Shown: positions 44,691 to 57,800, numbered from the stretch's first letter. The stretch: 64,000 nt of DNA from Hirundichthys speculiger (GCA_018398805.1 JAGFBZ010001885.1:1823001-1887000); one strand, 5' to 3'. The notes: generated by a model from the letters alone, not told the origin. Made by a program: numbers and translations.

Positions 44691-46479
44691 CACCCACACA
44701 CATCAACAAAGGTATACAGATTCATGCAAGCTTGCAGTGAACACACACACAGGAAGATTTGCATCTATACAATGCACCAATACATACTCTAAAGCATGCA
44801 TTAACACACACATCAACTAAGAGGAAGCCAGAGGACTTAAATGGACTGTGTGGACATCTCAGACACATAATGAGACAGTTCTTCACAGTGTCGTGGTATG
44901 ATGATCCGTTACTCGGCTCATATCTGGCCTGCTTCAGCTGTAATAGGAATCAGGGCCTTGACAGGTTCTTAGCACATAGATATGCTACTTTCCAAAATGT
45001 GGCCAACTGAAGAAGAAGTTGATTTGAAACATGGCCCTCAGCGAACACCGGTTTAATGGGACTAACACATAAAACAGGGCCTCTTAAAAGCCGCTGCTTA
45101 TGTATTTTTTAAAAATATATTTTTAAAACTAAATATCAGAACACCAACTAGGGAGCAACTAGTTAAAAATAGTTGAAATTTATCAGAAGTTAAAAGTTTT
45201 GTGGGGAGCAGTGGCAGTTCATTTATTTAAGTAGATGATGCAGCTTTACAGGAAAATTCATAGGAGCAAAGAGAAAAAAAAGACATGGATTCAGAATCCA
45301 TAGACCGTATGTAGTCTAAAGCATCTGTCAGCAGACAGGGATTGTTCTGTGCAGCACCAGTCTGTCAGGTTTGTCTTGTGAGTTTGAGCCTTAATTTGTC
45401 AGTGGCAGAAGGATGAAAAGACTTTACTGAACCACTAAAACCACTACAAGCACTTAAACAATGCTTTTACAAATACTCCTTTACAAGTGGTTGTTCTTCA
45501 CTGAAAACTGACCTCTGTGACTCCAACACTATAACTGACTCTATTACATTTTCATGATTGTGGTATATTATCCATGTAAAGATTAAACTGTAATGAAAAA
45601 CTCTTTCACTGTTGCAAATGATGGAGGTGGAGCTCCATGTCACGCTGCAATTTATGATTACTGTCATTAATTTTCTGATTATTCTCGCTGCTGATTGATT
45701 CAGATGCTGAGAGGGAGAATATCTGCGCTGTGACCCTATCGCAGCGATCAGTGTGTACAGACTCAACTAAAAGTGATGAAAGAAAAGGCAGCAAGATTGT
45801 AAATGTTTTAAGTATCTTTCTTTTTATTTCACCAGTTACTTTTTTAAATGGTGGGACTGAAATTTTAGATTTTTTTATTAGTATGTCATTGACATTATCC
45901 ACAGTACTGACCTTTATTTCCACCAAACTTCAACTGCAAATCTTGCTGCATTTGTTCAAAAGTAGGAAGTCTAAACTTGTGCTTATTATTCACCTAAATT
46001 GAGAAAGAAGTATGTTTTAAAAAGCTTTAGTACGTTTTTGTAATGGAAAAATAATAATTGGGTATCTTATTTTACCAGGAATTGGGTGAGTTTCTAGTGA
46101 GGCAGTTATACAACAATTACATTTAAACTTGACCAGAGAGGAGAGTGCAAAGTGGCTTTAATCCCCGTTGTATACAAGCGGAGATGATCATTTACTCACA
46201 TACAGGATGAGCTGATGTCAGGAAATGACAATGAGCAAATCAGATGCAATCACTTTTAACACATTGCCTCAGTAACAACGAAGCCTTGACTAACCTCTCC
46301 AGACGGCTACATGTCCCAAAATCACATGATTAATGTCTGAGTGACGATATTTCACATTCCAGGGACGTCACGGATGCATAGACTTAACATTATTCAAACA
46401 GGTCACAGTGACCTAAGGGACATTTTTCTACAATAAGCTTTTGGATAGATTCAAATCCCTCTGAATACAGAATTACTAT

Positions 46480-46608
46480 ATATAAAACTTCATACACTGT
46501 GTTATCTTTATTTTACGGGTCAAATAAGTTTTGCGGCTCCAGATGACTTTTATTAAGGGGAGAGGGGCAAAAAATGGCTCTTTTGATAGTAAAGGTTGCC
46601 GACCCCTG
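46480..46608 (-). repeat. hAT-type terminal fragment
   Basis: Read from 46608 on the minus strand: CAGGGGTCGGCAACCTTTAC, AAAAGAGCCATTTTTTGCCC, then GGAGCCGCAAAACTTATTTG. This is a typical hAT end. The opposite end and 8-bp duplication were not found. Confidence 0.55.
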
Positions 46609-48639
46609 GACTAGAGGGAGCGTCACAGTGCTGTGAGCCAATCAGAGGCGAGACGTTTGCACATCATTAATATCAATAAGTATCCTCCCGCCCTTGTTTT
46701 CACCTAACTAAAACAACTTGAAACAAGACAACCGTAGCATATTTTTCATTGAAACTAACTCTCAGGGAATTATTTCAGATTAGAGACCACTGCAAATTTA
46801 ATGAATATACAATGGAATGAGACCTTTAATAAAATTAGATGTGATTGTGCAGCATCTTTGATTCTGCAACTGCAAGTAGTTGCAGTTATCAGCTTTGTTA
46901 TTTGACCTGTATGTGTGGTTGTTGTAGCCAAACTTTATCATAAAGGGGACTCCAGCCACATATCGTTGCTATTGTCATCTGTGGTCATGAGTTTGTGCAA
47001 GTTTATGTTTACTTTCCAACAAACAGGAGTGGACGTCAGTGCATAAGTGACCTTTCTAGCTCACTGTCCTTGAAAAAGTGAAATGCCAAACACTGTTCAC
47101 GAGTCCCAGACAGTTTATTTTGCTTTCAGTGTAGACATTGTTTTGCAATTGAAAGATAAGACAATTGACTTATATTTCAAGTCTTCAAGAAAAGAATGAA
47201 GGGACACATTCAAGACATCTTTTGGTAACATTCACATCTTTAGCTAACATACCACTTTGTATATTAATATTGACGAATAAGAAAACAACATGATGGGCCA
47301 AGCCAACCATCAAGTCTAAGGTGAACCTCTGTATCGACAAGCAGATGTTGCGTGGCAGGTCAGGTCGGCGGTCTGACAGACAGCTAGGCTATTGAACAGT
47401 GCTTCCCGTATACTGGGCTAAGTGAGTTAGCATGGGGCTGCTGGCTCTGTAATAAAGCGTTTAATGGAAACACAGCTTCTTCTTGCCTTGCAGGAGCAAA
47501 CACTAAATCCCTCTTTACTGTCGCTTGCCCAGATGTTACTGAGTTATCTATCACTCTCATCGGCCAGAGGCTGGTGCATCTATCCCTTAGCTGAAATTCA
47601 CAAAAAGTTGGTTTAAATCAGATGTGTTTCCTTACCCTAACACATTAAATTACAACCTGAGGCATGTTCTTCTTGTACAGCTGGGGTAGTAGCTTCTATA
47701 CAATTAGTGTTCTTATGATACTGGAATTGTGCATTTCTCCCACACCCAAAATACAAATCCATGTTAACTAAGCTCAAACTGATATTCCATTTAGTTGATG
47801 TAGTTAGGATGTCAAATAAACATGTGTTTAATATGTAGCTATCTTACAACAGCTGCCCCTGCTTTGCAGATGGTGATGATGGTCAATCAGATAAAGGATA
47901 TATGATGGTTGGTTGGTTAACAAATGAACGTGCTTCAACCCTTTTGCCTGGAAATGGAATTGGCCGGGCACTGATTTAAAATTAACCTCAAATCCCTTTT
48001 TCTTATTTGATCAGTTATTCTTTCATGTAATTGATTCATACTACTATTTTGTCATTTCAGCTTCTGTTGTCATGTTTCACTGTTCTCTTGATCATGTGCG
48101 CCTGCTTTCAATTACTCATATGACCCTGGTTTTGCTGTGAGCCGAGCGCTATGTAGTCATCCGGTCTTATTGACTGTTCATCCACATCAAATCCCAGGAT
48201 TAACCTTTTGACTACCTTCTTCTTTGCCAACCCTGGAGTGGTCCATCTATGGCTCATATGGACCATGAGTGTGCAACTTACCTTCCCCATTTTCAAGGTT
48301 AAGCCCACCAAAGTTTAATAACTGGCTCACACATTCATGGCATCTTTAGAGCCTCTCTTCACACATGGGTCATTGTTGGTGAACCAGTATAACTGACAGA
48401 AGGGATTCTTGATTTTCTTGATCTTCCCATCTGGGCCTTATTCAGAGCTGGTATTAACATATATCCTGGGTGATCTCATCAAAAGTGGATGACTCTAAAT
48501 AAGTGTATTCACAGCCGGTAGTAAAATGTGTTTCCATATCACACAGTCAGCTGAGCAACAGGCAGGACACTGCTAGCCCTTTGATTTCAGTAAGATGCTG
48601 ATTTTGGGTTTGGTTTTCATGTTTTTAGGAGTTTCTTCT

Positions 48640-48985
48640 TTGTTTGGTCTGCTTTTCTTATGTTATTTTCTGTTTGCTCTTAACTTTACTTCCTATTTTA
48701 CTTTGACAGCCTGCTTACCTGTTTAGTTTTGTTCTGTTTTACTTCCTGTGTTTGTCTCCCTGATGGTTTGCACCTCTGTCTCGTTTGTCCTTTGGTTTAT
48801 TCAAGTCTCATCTTTTCTTCTGTCCCTTGCTGGTCCATCTGTTCAGTTTAATTTAGTTTAGTTTAGTCTAGTATAGACCTGTCCTGTCGGTTGAGGACTT
48901 AATGCAGTTAAGTTTATTTTCACCTTGATAAACGAAGAGCTTTTTGGAGACTCCTACATTTGGGTCCTAACCTAACAAAACCTGA
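48640..48985 (+). repeat. Retroelement-like repeat ending TTTGGGTCC...CCTGACACA
   Basis: A T/C-rich block with TTTAGTTTAGTTTAGTC repeats, then AAACGAAGAGCTTTTTGGAGACTCC, ends in ACATTTGGGTCC and CCTGACACA. The same terminal words occur at 13170-13200. The style is that of an abundant fish retroelement 3' end. Class not determined. Confidence 0.4.
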
Positions 48986-50294
48986 CACATGAAGGTAAAG
49001 GATAAGAAGGAAAGAAGGAAAATCTGTTTGATGCACTCATTTGACGCTGCAGCATAATGTCCACCCCTCTGATATCGTAAGCAATTATTATTCCACAAAA
49101 TAAAGGCATCTGAACAACAAACTGCTGGTGTGTCACCACATCCTCGAGCTTTGTAGGAAGACTGTGCAAGATTCCTCAAATAAGGACTGACAAGAGCTTT
49201 TTTTTGAGCCAGTAAGAAAATGTAAATGATGAAAAATGTGCACTTCAGCTTCATACACCCAAAATGTCAAAAATCCTGTTTAAAAAAAAAAGCTAGATAA
49301 AAATATCTAAATTTCCTTTTTAGTTCCATTGTCTACTTTAGTGTTTTATGTTGTCTTGCTGTGTATACAATTATGTCTCCAAGTGTAAACAAACAAACAA
49401 ACTATTCCATACAAGAGGGTGGTTCTTTTCCCCAGTGGGATGATTTTTCTCCCAGCAGCTCTCTGATTTAGAGAGCATAAAAAGACCCAGAATACTGGCA
49501 GTCAGGTTGAGGTGAGCAGATAAAGTCAGATAACTTGCATAAGAAGAAGAAAAAAACAATCCAAAAGAGATCGCCTCCATGAGAAGAGAATATCAAAGCA
49601 GGAAGCAAACTAAAAGAAGACCCGGATCTGACAAATACTGAGTAATAATAACTGGTCGGAAACAAATGTGTGGTGGGACGACAGCAGAAGGATAATCAAC
49701 ATACCTCAAAACAGGTGTGAAACAGGTCAAACAAAGATGCACAAGCAAAGGAAGTGCTTTCAAAATAAAACAGGAAGTAACATTCACAAAACTACAGAAC
49801 ATGACAAGACAAAAGACAAAATGATCAGAAAGCTCAGATTATGATCATACACAGTACAAAACTCAATGTCTCCAGTTCAGTTAATATTTATGTCTATTAC
49901 ACATCTAAAAACAACTTCAACTGACCAAAGTGCAGCACAGGCTAAAACAAATCAAAAAAGGAAAATACAATCCATAAATCCATAAATTGTCACTAAAAAC
50001 TGGAAAAGAAAATTGACAGGAATAACATCAATAAAATAAAAACAAAAGAAACGTGCTTTAAAATGATTTTTACAAAAGAAAAAAAACAAAAAAACAAAAA
50101 TAATAATTGTGAATACAAGAGGAAAAACTCTATAACCTCTGTTTCTAATTCAGATCTCGCTACAGCACATTCTGCTTGGTTGATCTCAGTTCTCTGGCAG
50201 GAGAAACTATGAGAGCCATGACAAGTGACATGGTCCTGTGCCATTAGGACTCATAAAAAACAAGCAAAACTATAAGTGGATCTTTAACTGGACA

Positions 50295-50545
50295 TGATCT
50301 TGAGCAAGGAGCACAGTGCCCCGCCTGGGTCAGGGTCACTGTGGTCCCACCCTGGAGCCAGGCCTAGGATAGGGGTTCATTTAAGAATGGCCAGGTCTTC
50401 ACCCACGGGACCCGCCCAGGCAAAGCCTGAATGAACTTCAGGGGTCCAGTCTTGTGGGGACAGCACCTGCAGGAGGGGCCATATGTCTCAGGTGCTATGT
50501 GAGACAGGTAGCGGCCGAAGGCATGGACCTCAGAAACTGGCCTTA
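50295..50545 (+). repeat. LINE 5'-region fragment (GC-rich)
   Basis: TTGAGCAAGGAGCACAGTGC, then CCACCCTGGAGCCAGGCC, CACGGGACCCGCCCAGGCA and GGTAGCGGCCGAAGGCATGG follow the order of the segment that precedes the endonuclease of a common fish LINE. It is markedly more GC-rich than its neighbours and stops before the endonuclease codons. Confidence 0.5.
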
Positions 50546-53208
50546 TTCTTATTAATATTAATGAGGTTTAATCCAAGCAAAAGATAGACATAGCTACAAT
50601 GATGTCACGTATGGAATAATAGCCACAAAAGAGATTAACTGGTGGTATCCAATAAAGTAATAAATACAATAAATATGTTACACTAAGGCTATTCAACCTT
50701 AAATACCACGTTGAAAGTCAGACTTAATAGAGTTGATTTTTAAACTAGTAACCAGCCTCTATTCGGGTAACTTCCATCATTTGAGACTTCGTGTTTCATC
50801 ACCAGTGGTTGTTGCTTAGCAGAAGAACAGTTTTGTTTTGTTTTTTCTTGATTTCTGTTTTACTTCTGTTGACATCTTTATCCATCCAGTGACTAGATGA
50901 GAACAACCTCAAAACATTTTAGCTCTGACTCATTCAGTTGATGGTATTATGATGCTGGAGACACACAGTGTTCTTCCACATCAGAGGTAATTTAGCCAAG
51001 TAATTAGTGATTAAATAGTGCATGTGTGTGGAATATTGTGCATTAACAGGTATTAACACAGCTCTTCTAAAACTGATCAAACTCCTCTGAATCACTCAAA
51101 ATCACCTGAGTACCAGCGATATGTCACTAGGAAGAGATACAAAACTACTATTTGGTGTGTTTTCAAATGCAATTATTAACCTGCAAGATTATTTTTAAAA
51201 TAATTTTGTGCTCATACTATGGTCTGCAGACCTCAGATATGATAACGGTGACACACACAGCCCTGAGGTCTTGACCATGATACATGAAAAATACAATTAA
51301 GCTGCTAGGACAGAGTAAAAAGTGCCACACTACCAAGGAGAGTGTAGTATGAATTACTCTGATGTGCCCAGATTGGGGCTAATGCACTTAGACTGGACAG
51401 ACAAGAAATAATCTGTTTTGAAAAGAGAGGGGACTTTAAAAAAAAAAATACAGTTGAAAGAGGGGCTGGTGATTGTTGTTATATTCAGGGACACAGTGTT
51501 TAGTGTACATCTGCAAGCTTTTGAGTTTTGGCTTCATGGACGACAGAATCTCAAGGACTCTGTTTTTACACCCTTTCTTTTTCTATTCTTTTTTTTCCCT
51601 GAGGAAAGGAATTGCCTCTGTTTTTTTTAACAGCAACACAAAGTGTTGTATGAAAAGACCTGATGAGGTAGGCATTTCTGTGATTAAACATGTGAGCAGG
51701 ACAAAGACTAAGGCAACGAGACATGGTTGAAGGGACGTGAAATAGCTGGAGCGATTGAGCACTGAGCAAAATGCAGACGTGTCAAATCTGGAAGCGTGAC
51801 AAAAATATGTCTGGCCTAATGATGTCAGCGAGTGCTCTAACTTTCCATCTGCAGTGCATTTGTATATGTCCATGCGTGTAGCTTGTCAAGCTTTTTGTCT
51901 GTTTCCTCTTGGCTGTCTGACAATTCGGTGATGAGGGAGACGGTGCATTAATACAACGCCCCTCAACATGCACACATACAAATGCAGACGTATAAGAAAA
52001 AAAAAAGAACACTTAGCAATCTAACATATCTCAAAGTTAAAGATGTACAAAGAAAGGTTGATGGTGTTTGGACAACTTGTATCTGCACCTTTAAGTATGA
52101 CTAAGGTGCAAAGAAGTGGAAGTTGGAGAGGAGGAGGCTCTGGAAAAAGGTCATGCAGAGTTCAGAGTCTGCCAGGAGATGAGTGATGGCCATGGAGAGG
52201 GGGTCTCTGTTGCTGGGCCTTGTTCTTTTCTGTGCTGCCTGTCGGCTCGCACAGCAGTGGACTGATCCTTGATGGATTGGCAGCCAGTGAAAGGAAATGT
52301 AGCCCTCTCCACCACCAATACCCCCCTATCCCCCCTAACCAGACTCCTTCCCGGCCCTCTCCATGCTCCCCACTTCATCTGTCCTCCTTCAGCGCTACTA
52401 AACTTATGCAAGTGCACAAAAAGACAAAATCCGCCATGAACATTATTAGCGTATTTAAAAGTGTGCGTATGTGCGTGTGCAGAGGTGCTAGGTGACTGAC
52501 AGGATGAGGAGGACGGACATGTGCTGCTGAAGACGGAGGAGCGCAGGGAGATGAGTTAAGGGGTGTTTGTGGGTTAAGGGTTTAAGTACAGGACATCCTC
52601 TGACCTGGGTCAAGCACAGAAGACCCCCCATAGAGGCTTGTTTTCTGCAGGGGGAGGGGGGGAGGCCAGTAGGGAGCTTGTTGTACCTGGACAGAGACAA
52701 AAGAAGGTCTGGCAGCGGGGGTGGGAACAGGGGGGGTGACTTGCTAAAATAAACATCAAAGCCTGCAGGCCATGTCCCGCTTTTGTTGCTTGGAAATGGC
52801 GGGCTCCTCTCCGGAGTGGACGAGGTGAGAGGGAAAAGGAGGATAGGAAGGACGGTGGAGGGGGAAGGGTGGGAGTGACATATGTGTTCCTTCTCAAGCG
52901 AGCCAGACTTCCTCTGGAATTCTTTTTTTCTCTTTTGATAAATAAATTAAACATCCTTTTGTTATTATTTTTTCAAATTGCCTTTCCTTGTCTCTGTTTT
53001 CATGTCTGAATCTATTTTGGTCTCACTGATAGATTATCCCAAAAAAGTGACATCAGTTAAAAAAAAACAAAAAAACAAGTATGATTTTAAAGAAACAAAC
53101 AAAAAAAAAGAAGAAAGTCATGATGATAGCCATTAAGAATTGTCCTGTAAAGATATTCTTTGTGAATTTAAATTAGTTTGTGTAGCAGTGAGACAAATCT
53201 GTTAAGTT

Positions 53209-53257
53209 ATAAGAGCACCTTGAGTGGTCCCTGGACCAGAAAAGGGATATAGATAGT
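53209..53257 (+). repeat. Retroelement 3'-tail fragment
   Basis: AAGAGCACCTTGAGTGGTCC and CTGGACCAGAAAAGGGATAT are the same tail as at 26737-26803 and 58880-58945. Confidence 0.55.
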
Positions 53258-53526
53258 TTCCCTGACATCACACATCCGGGTACCCAGTGTCTCCATTTTG
53301 CAGATCAAGCTTCCCAGTAAAGCACCGGTCATTTATATGCAGTATATCCTTTATCATTCGTGAATCACCGTTCGGGGTCCCACATACTCGGATTTTACTC
53401 TTAAAGTTCTTTTTTTTTTCATAATGTATTTGAATTTGTGGAAGCCCCCGGCATCTATGAATTTCTTAGGCCATTATTTAGAAGAAAAACGCTCACATTC
53501 ACCCTAACTAGTATTATTGTACACAC

Positions 53527-53619
<93 letters not shown>
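53527..53619 (+). repeat. (AT)n microsatellite
   Basis: About 45 AT units with two single-base slips. The frames it opens (Tyr-Ile strings) are artefacts. Confidence 0.95.
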
Positions 53620-53631
53620 GTACCAATAATA

Positions 53632-54560
53632 CTTGATGATTGACCGATATGGGTTTTTCAGGACCGATATTTGGTGCCAATATTCTTTTGCAGTAAAAGT
53701 GTAAACATTGGCGTAAAAAAATTGAATAATGCAAACACTGAACTTCATTGAAATGCCTAAAGCATGTTTATTGAATCACACAAATAGAAAATAATAGCTC
53801 CAGAAGACTCAGAAACATCTGTTTCAACAAGGACCCTGTCATTCAAAACTGTGTTGCTACATTATTAATGATTAATATGACAAAGGCTACATAAAAATGT
53901 ATAATAGTTGCTATGAGTGCAATTAAACTCCTGACAGGACACAAACAGCCTTTCAGGCTTTAATGAGCTCACACAGTATTTAAAATGTTCCACCACTTTG
54001 TTCAGATAAATCATTTCTGAATTTTACTCTCTCATCTTCCCATTCATTTTCAGATCATAGGACCAGAAAGCTCATAGTGACATTAGTAGTCGTGAGTTGT
54101 AGAGTTTTTCGGGTGTCTTTAACGAGATACTATTCTCCACATTACATACCGTGATTTCTTATTGAGCGCACCTGAATATTTGGATCTCAAAATAAATACG
54201 TGCAGTAGCTCTGTTTACTTCTTTGAACGACAGATCGATTGCCTTTAACTTAAAAGCTAAATCATATGCATTCCTTTGTGTGTTTTCCATGATGAGGGTG
54301 TGTGCATGAAGCGCAAAATAACTGATCTGAAGAATTTAGTGTGAGTGCGTTTGATTTAATTCAAACAGTTTCATTGGTCCACTGTGACCGGTTCGGTAAT
54401 TTCATTCTGACAAGGATAAACGTATTGACGGCATGAAGCTAGCCCGTAGAAATCTATACACTAGCCACATCGTTGTATTAGCTGTAGGGTTCAAAGCGTG
54501 AGAAAAAGTAACGGCTTACTGTCTGGAAAGTACGGTGTATTTTCCCCATTGTTAATACAT
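53632..54560. repeat. hAT-like repeat of uncertain extent
   Basis: GACCGATATGGGTTTTTCAG and GACCGATATTTGGTGCCAAT (53641-53680) are hAT-end-like. The following 900 bases are non-coding and read like the interior of a decayed element. No second end was identified, so the extent is a guess. Confidence 0.3.
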
Positions 54561-55339
54561 AGTCTGCAGACTATGTCTTAGTCAGATCGACAAACTCATT
54601 TTATGGTAAAAGCTAAGCAGCCTCCACCTTACGGCTCCTTAAAATAAGTGAACTGAGTTTTTTATGCACTTTCTCTAAATCAGACACACATGCTTTTCTA
54701 TCATGGACTGTTTCCATGTCGATATTATCTTTTAAATAATTCACAGACATGTTGGCAACATTTGATCAGCAGGACAAGTTGTGGCTGCAGGAAAGGTTTG
54801 CTGAAATTCATATCATGATCTGAGCATGCCCATTGTCTCCCCCCAAATTTTTCTTTAAAACACTTAATCTAATTGAGTCTAGTGTCATTATCTTGTGATA
54901 CACTGATGAACTTTTAAGTGTTTGATCTAACATTTTTCTGCAGTTACATAACTTGATTTATTCTTCAGTGGATTATGAATGTCACCCAAAATACCTTGAG
55001 TTATTTTATTAGCCATTATTTATTTGCAAATGTCAGTTTTCTTAGGAAGAACTGGGATGCTGAACATACTGAGTGAAGGGTAGAACAATAAGAAAAGCTG
55101 CCGGTATCATGAGCGCCCAAACCTGATGCACATGACTACAGTAAAAGCTCTAACTCAATGATGAAGAGTAGGGGGATCTCTTCCAATTACTTGGCGTTGC
55201 CATGGTGAATCACGGTATTGGACCTCCCGTGGTGATGGCTTAGTCACGGTAACTTGGGGTCAACATACTCAACAGTTGATTGCACTAAATCAAAACACTC
55301 GTTCTGAAACTGAAGAAGTCAAAGTTTCTTAGCACCATG

Positions 55340-55590
55340 TATTTGTGACTTCACGTTTGGACTACAGCAGTTCCTTGTTATTGTCCTGAAATTACTCTGA
55401 AATGCCATCAGCTGACCCAAAATGCTTCAGCAAGGGTTCTGATGAGGATTAGTTGGAGAAATCATATTTCCACAATTTTAGCTTCCCTTCATTTGCTTCC
55501 TGTTAAATTCAGGATTAAAATTTTAAATTATTTTCCTTACGTACACCGCCCCTAAGAGCCAAAAGCTATAAGTCATCCCACTTTGCTATA
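55340..55590 (+). pseudogene. L2 LINE C-terminal fragment
   Basis: TTGTGACTTCACGTTTGGAC reads VTSRLDY, the conserved start of the L2 post-RT domain. Farther on, TGCTTCCTGTTAAATTCAGG reads LPVKFR. Both are standard landmarks of this LINE clade, in correct order but in different frames. It probably belongs with the 3' piece at 57500-57800, separated by later insertions. Confidence 0.65.
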
Positions 55591-55666
55591 AAATCGTAGG
55601 CAGGTGTTACAACCTGAAAAGGGAGAGATATCAATGAAAACTTTCGAAGCTTCCTCTCTAGCAGCT

Positions 55667-56410
55667 TCAATGGGTGCGTTTACATGGGAAGTTTAATTCC
55701 TCTTTAATTCAGAATTAAAGTTAAAGCCGAATAAAAGTTACCATGTAAACACTTAATTCCATATGAAAATGTCAATTCTGAATTAAACTTAATTCCGAAG
55801 TAAGTGGCTGGTTTATTCTGATTTCAATTCCGAATAGAATAATTCCGCAGTCATGTATACACTCATTCCTCTTTAAATTAATTCCCGTCTTTCTGCGCAT
55901 GCTAGTTCTCTTGCCCGTCTGTCGCGATGACGCTTATATTCCGCGCTGGGCTTGTTTTCAAAACGGCAGCACGCAGTAAACGGTGTTCAAGAGCAGAGAC
56001 GATTTATTTAATAAATAGCTTGGAGGAACTGGAAATAATTAAAAGAACAGATGGCAGGAAACATAAAAATTGTGAGCTTTTCAAAGCGGCCAGGTTAAAT
56101 GAAGGAGGTTTCGCAGATAGAGGCCACCCAGGTCAAAAATAAGTGAAATGTTGTTGCTAACCGAGTTAGCTAAGTTTGTTTTCTTCCGGTAGATGTAAAG
56201 ACGTCCGCCCCCCCATCCAATCAGAACCCTTCCCAACCCCCAGACCTAAAACGGAGTTGGATAAAGCCAAACAAACGTGTTTTCCATGTAAACCTTAATT
56301 TGGAATTACTATTTCCATGTAAACTCAAAGGAAAATAGTTTAATTCGGAATTATTTAATTCCTAATTATTAATTCCGAATTAAAAAACATCATGTAACCT
56401 CAGCCATTGA
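55667..56410. mobile_element. TIR DNA transposon (744 bp) with Myb/SANT-like frame
   Basis: The left end TCAATGGGTGCGTTTACATG and the right end, reverse complemented (TCAATGGCTGAGGTTACATG), match at 17 of 20 positions. Subterminal AATTCCGAATTAAA-type words abound at both ends. I could not find a convincing target duplication, so the superfamily is open. The interior includes a CpG-bearing leader and a 71-codon frame. Confidence 0.7.
55927..56142 (+). pseudogene. Myb/SANT-like protein fragment in the TIR element
   Basis: The 71-residue frame includes ETIYLINSLEELEIIKRTDG and then RKHKNCELFKAARL and EGGFADR, a pattern like the N-terminal half of Myb/SANT-like domains of transposon-linked DNA-binding proteins (acidic helix, RKN/KVF-type helix, G-[FY] before the third helix). 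It ends before the third helix, so at most a partial domain remains. Confidence 0.5.
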
Positions 56411-56525
56411 GAGTGAAGCATCGCGGCCGAGGGCTCCCCCTACCGACATTTGCAGACAAGACTAATCAATCATGATCAACTTGTTCATGGCTCAACAGGT
56501 AGATCACAGATAAACTCTGGTAGTT

Positions 56526-57019
56526 CAGTAATCCCCCACACTTCGCGGTTAATGGGGGCTGTGACCCCCCCCCCCCCGGGAATGGTGAAAGCCACGATGT
56601 GGATGTACATGTACATGTATATGTACATACAGTATACATGTACGCGCGTACGCAAAATCTACGGAAGGTAAACTCACTTTGATGATCTCTCCTCTGTGCG
56701 TAGCTGACGAGAGCAAGAGATGGGAGATGCGGGGACATGTGTCAGCCAATCAGCGTACAGACAACCGACGTCACAGTAATGTCCGTCATAGCAGCCAATC
56801 ACAGGTCTTCATATTCGTTCATGGGGCCTCCCCTGTCGGCTCTTGTTGCTTCCAGAGACTCGTTCTTGATGTGATGTGTTTCGCTTCAGCCTCGCGCACT
56901 TCGTTTGAATTCTTTTTTTAAAAAAAATTTGAATTTTTTTTTTTTAATTAATATTTTTGAAACTTCCGCGATGTACTGAGACCACGATTGCTGAGACCGT
57001 GAAGTGTGGGGGATTACTG
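56526..57019. mobile_element. Tigger/pogo-type MITE (494 bp)
   Basis: The ends CAGTAATCCCCCACACTTCG and (reverse complement) CAGTAATCCCCCACACTTCA are inverted. TA follows the right end (57020-57021), while the left flank is TT. The CAGTRATCCC...CGCGG-type end is characteristic of Tigger/pogo elements, which insert at TA. No transposase is encoded. Inside are an alternating GTACAT/GTATAC tract (56606-56655), two CCAAT words (56746 and 56795) and GACGTCA (56767-56773). Confidence 0.85.
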
Positions 57020-57374
57020 TATTAACTGTTTTTAACAATATTTTTAGCCATTTAAATATGTTTCACATAAATAATACATTTTAACCCTTTTGCAATGAAT
57101 TTGAAATCATTGAGTATGAAAGAACTTTACATTTATAGTTTATTTAGTTATAAATTAATTCGTTCTTGTTCTTTTTTTACTGACTGATTTTATTAACTCT
57201 TTTTAAACTTTTTTAGTGACTGTTTTATTTATTTATTTATCTATTCATTTATTTTTAACGGCTGTTAACTGTTTTAACGGCTGTTAACGGCTGTTACCTG
57301 GAGTTAGCACCTGGCATGAAAAGGAGCGCTGGACGCTAGCAGCTCCCTAGTACACCAGATTTTTCCCGGTGTAC

Positions 57375-57440
57375 TGAAAATTGAATTTCCCCCTTGGGGG
57401 ATTAATAAAGTATTTTTGAATTGAATTTGAATTGAATTTG
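57375..57440 (+). repeat. LINE 3'-tail fragment
   Basis: AATTTCCCCCTTGGGGGATT followed by AATAAAGTATTTTTGAATTG and TTGAATTGAATTTG repeats is the same terminus as at 30515-30580. Confidence 0.65.
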
Positions 57441-57499
57441 TATTTTCACTGCATCATGTATTTATTCAATTTGACAGCTTTTTAATAAAATCAATCTAT

Positions 57500-57800
57500 C
57501 ACACAGGCAGTCTGCAAAGGTAGAATGGGAGGAGGAGCCTTCAGTTCAACCTCAAACTCTCTGGGTCCAGACACCATCTCTATCTTTAAGATTAGGCTTA
57601 AGACTTTTTTGCTTTTTGATCAATCATATAGTTATGGGTAACTTAATTAATGATGTACATTTACTTATATGTATATCTCATTATTACTGTCTCTCTTTCC
57701 TGTCATCAAGCCCAATCGGCTGTCCTTCCTGAGTCTTGTTCAGTTGGAGGTTTTTTAGCCCTGTTAACTAGGTTTATTTCCCCTCTCCACAAGTCGCCTC
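57500..57800 (+). repeat. L2 LINE C-terminus and 3' untranslated fragment
   Basis: CAAACTCTCTGGGTCCAGAC, ACCATCTCTATCTTTAAGAT and TAGGCTTAAGACTTTTTTGC encode the usual end of the L2 frame (SISSFKTRLK-like). The following TATAGTTATGGG and CCTGAGTCTTGTTCAGTTGG belong to the L2 3' region. Degenerate. Confidence 0.6.

Larger units (their letters stand above)
44300..50290. other. Non-coding stretch with scattered fragments
   Basis: No gene was recognised. There is a possible regulatory block at 44555-44690, a hAT end at 46480-46608 and a retroelement-like block at 48640-48985. The remainder is A/T-rich sequence without structure that I can name. Confidence 0.5.

Noticed and set aside
46866..46890. 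Small hairpin AACTGCAA / TTGCAGTT, considered as a possible microRNA
   Set aside because: The stem is only eight bases, far too short for a precursor.
53438..53748. Tyr-Ile repeat frames on both strands
   Set aside because: They are translation of the (AT)n microsatellite.
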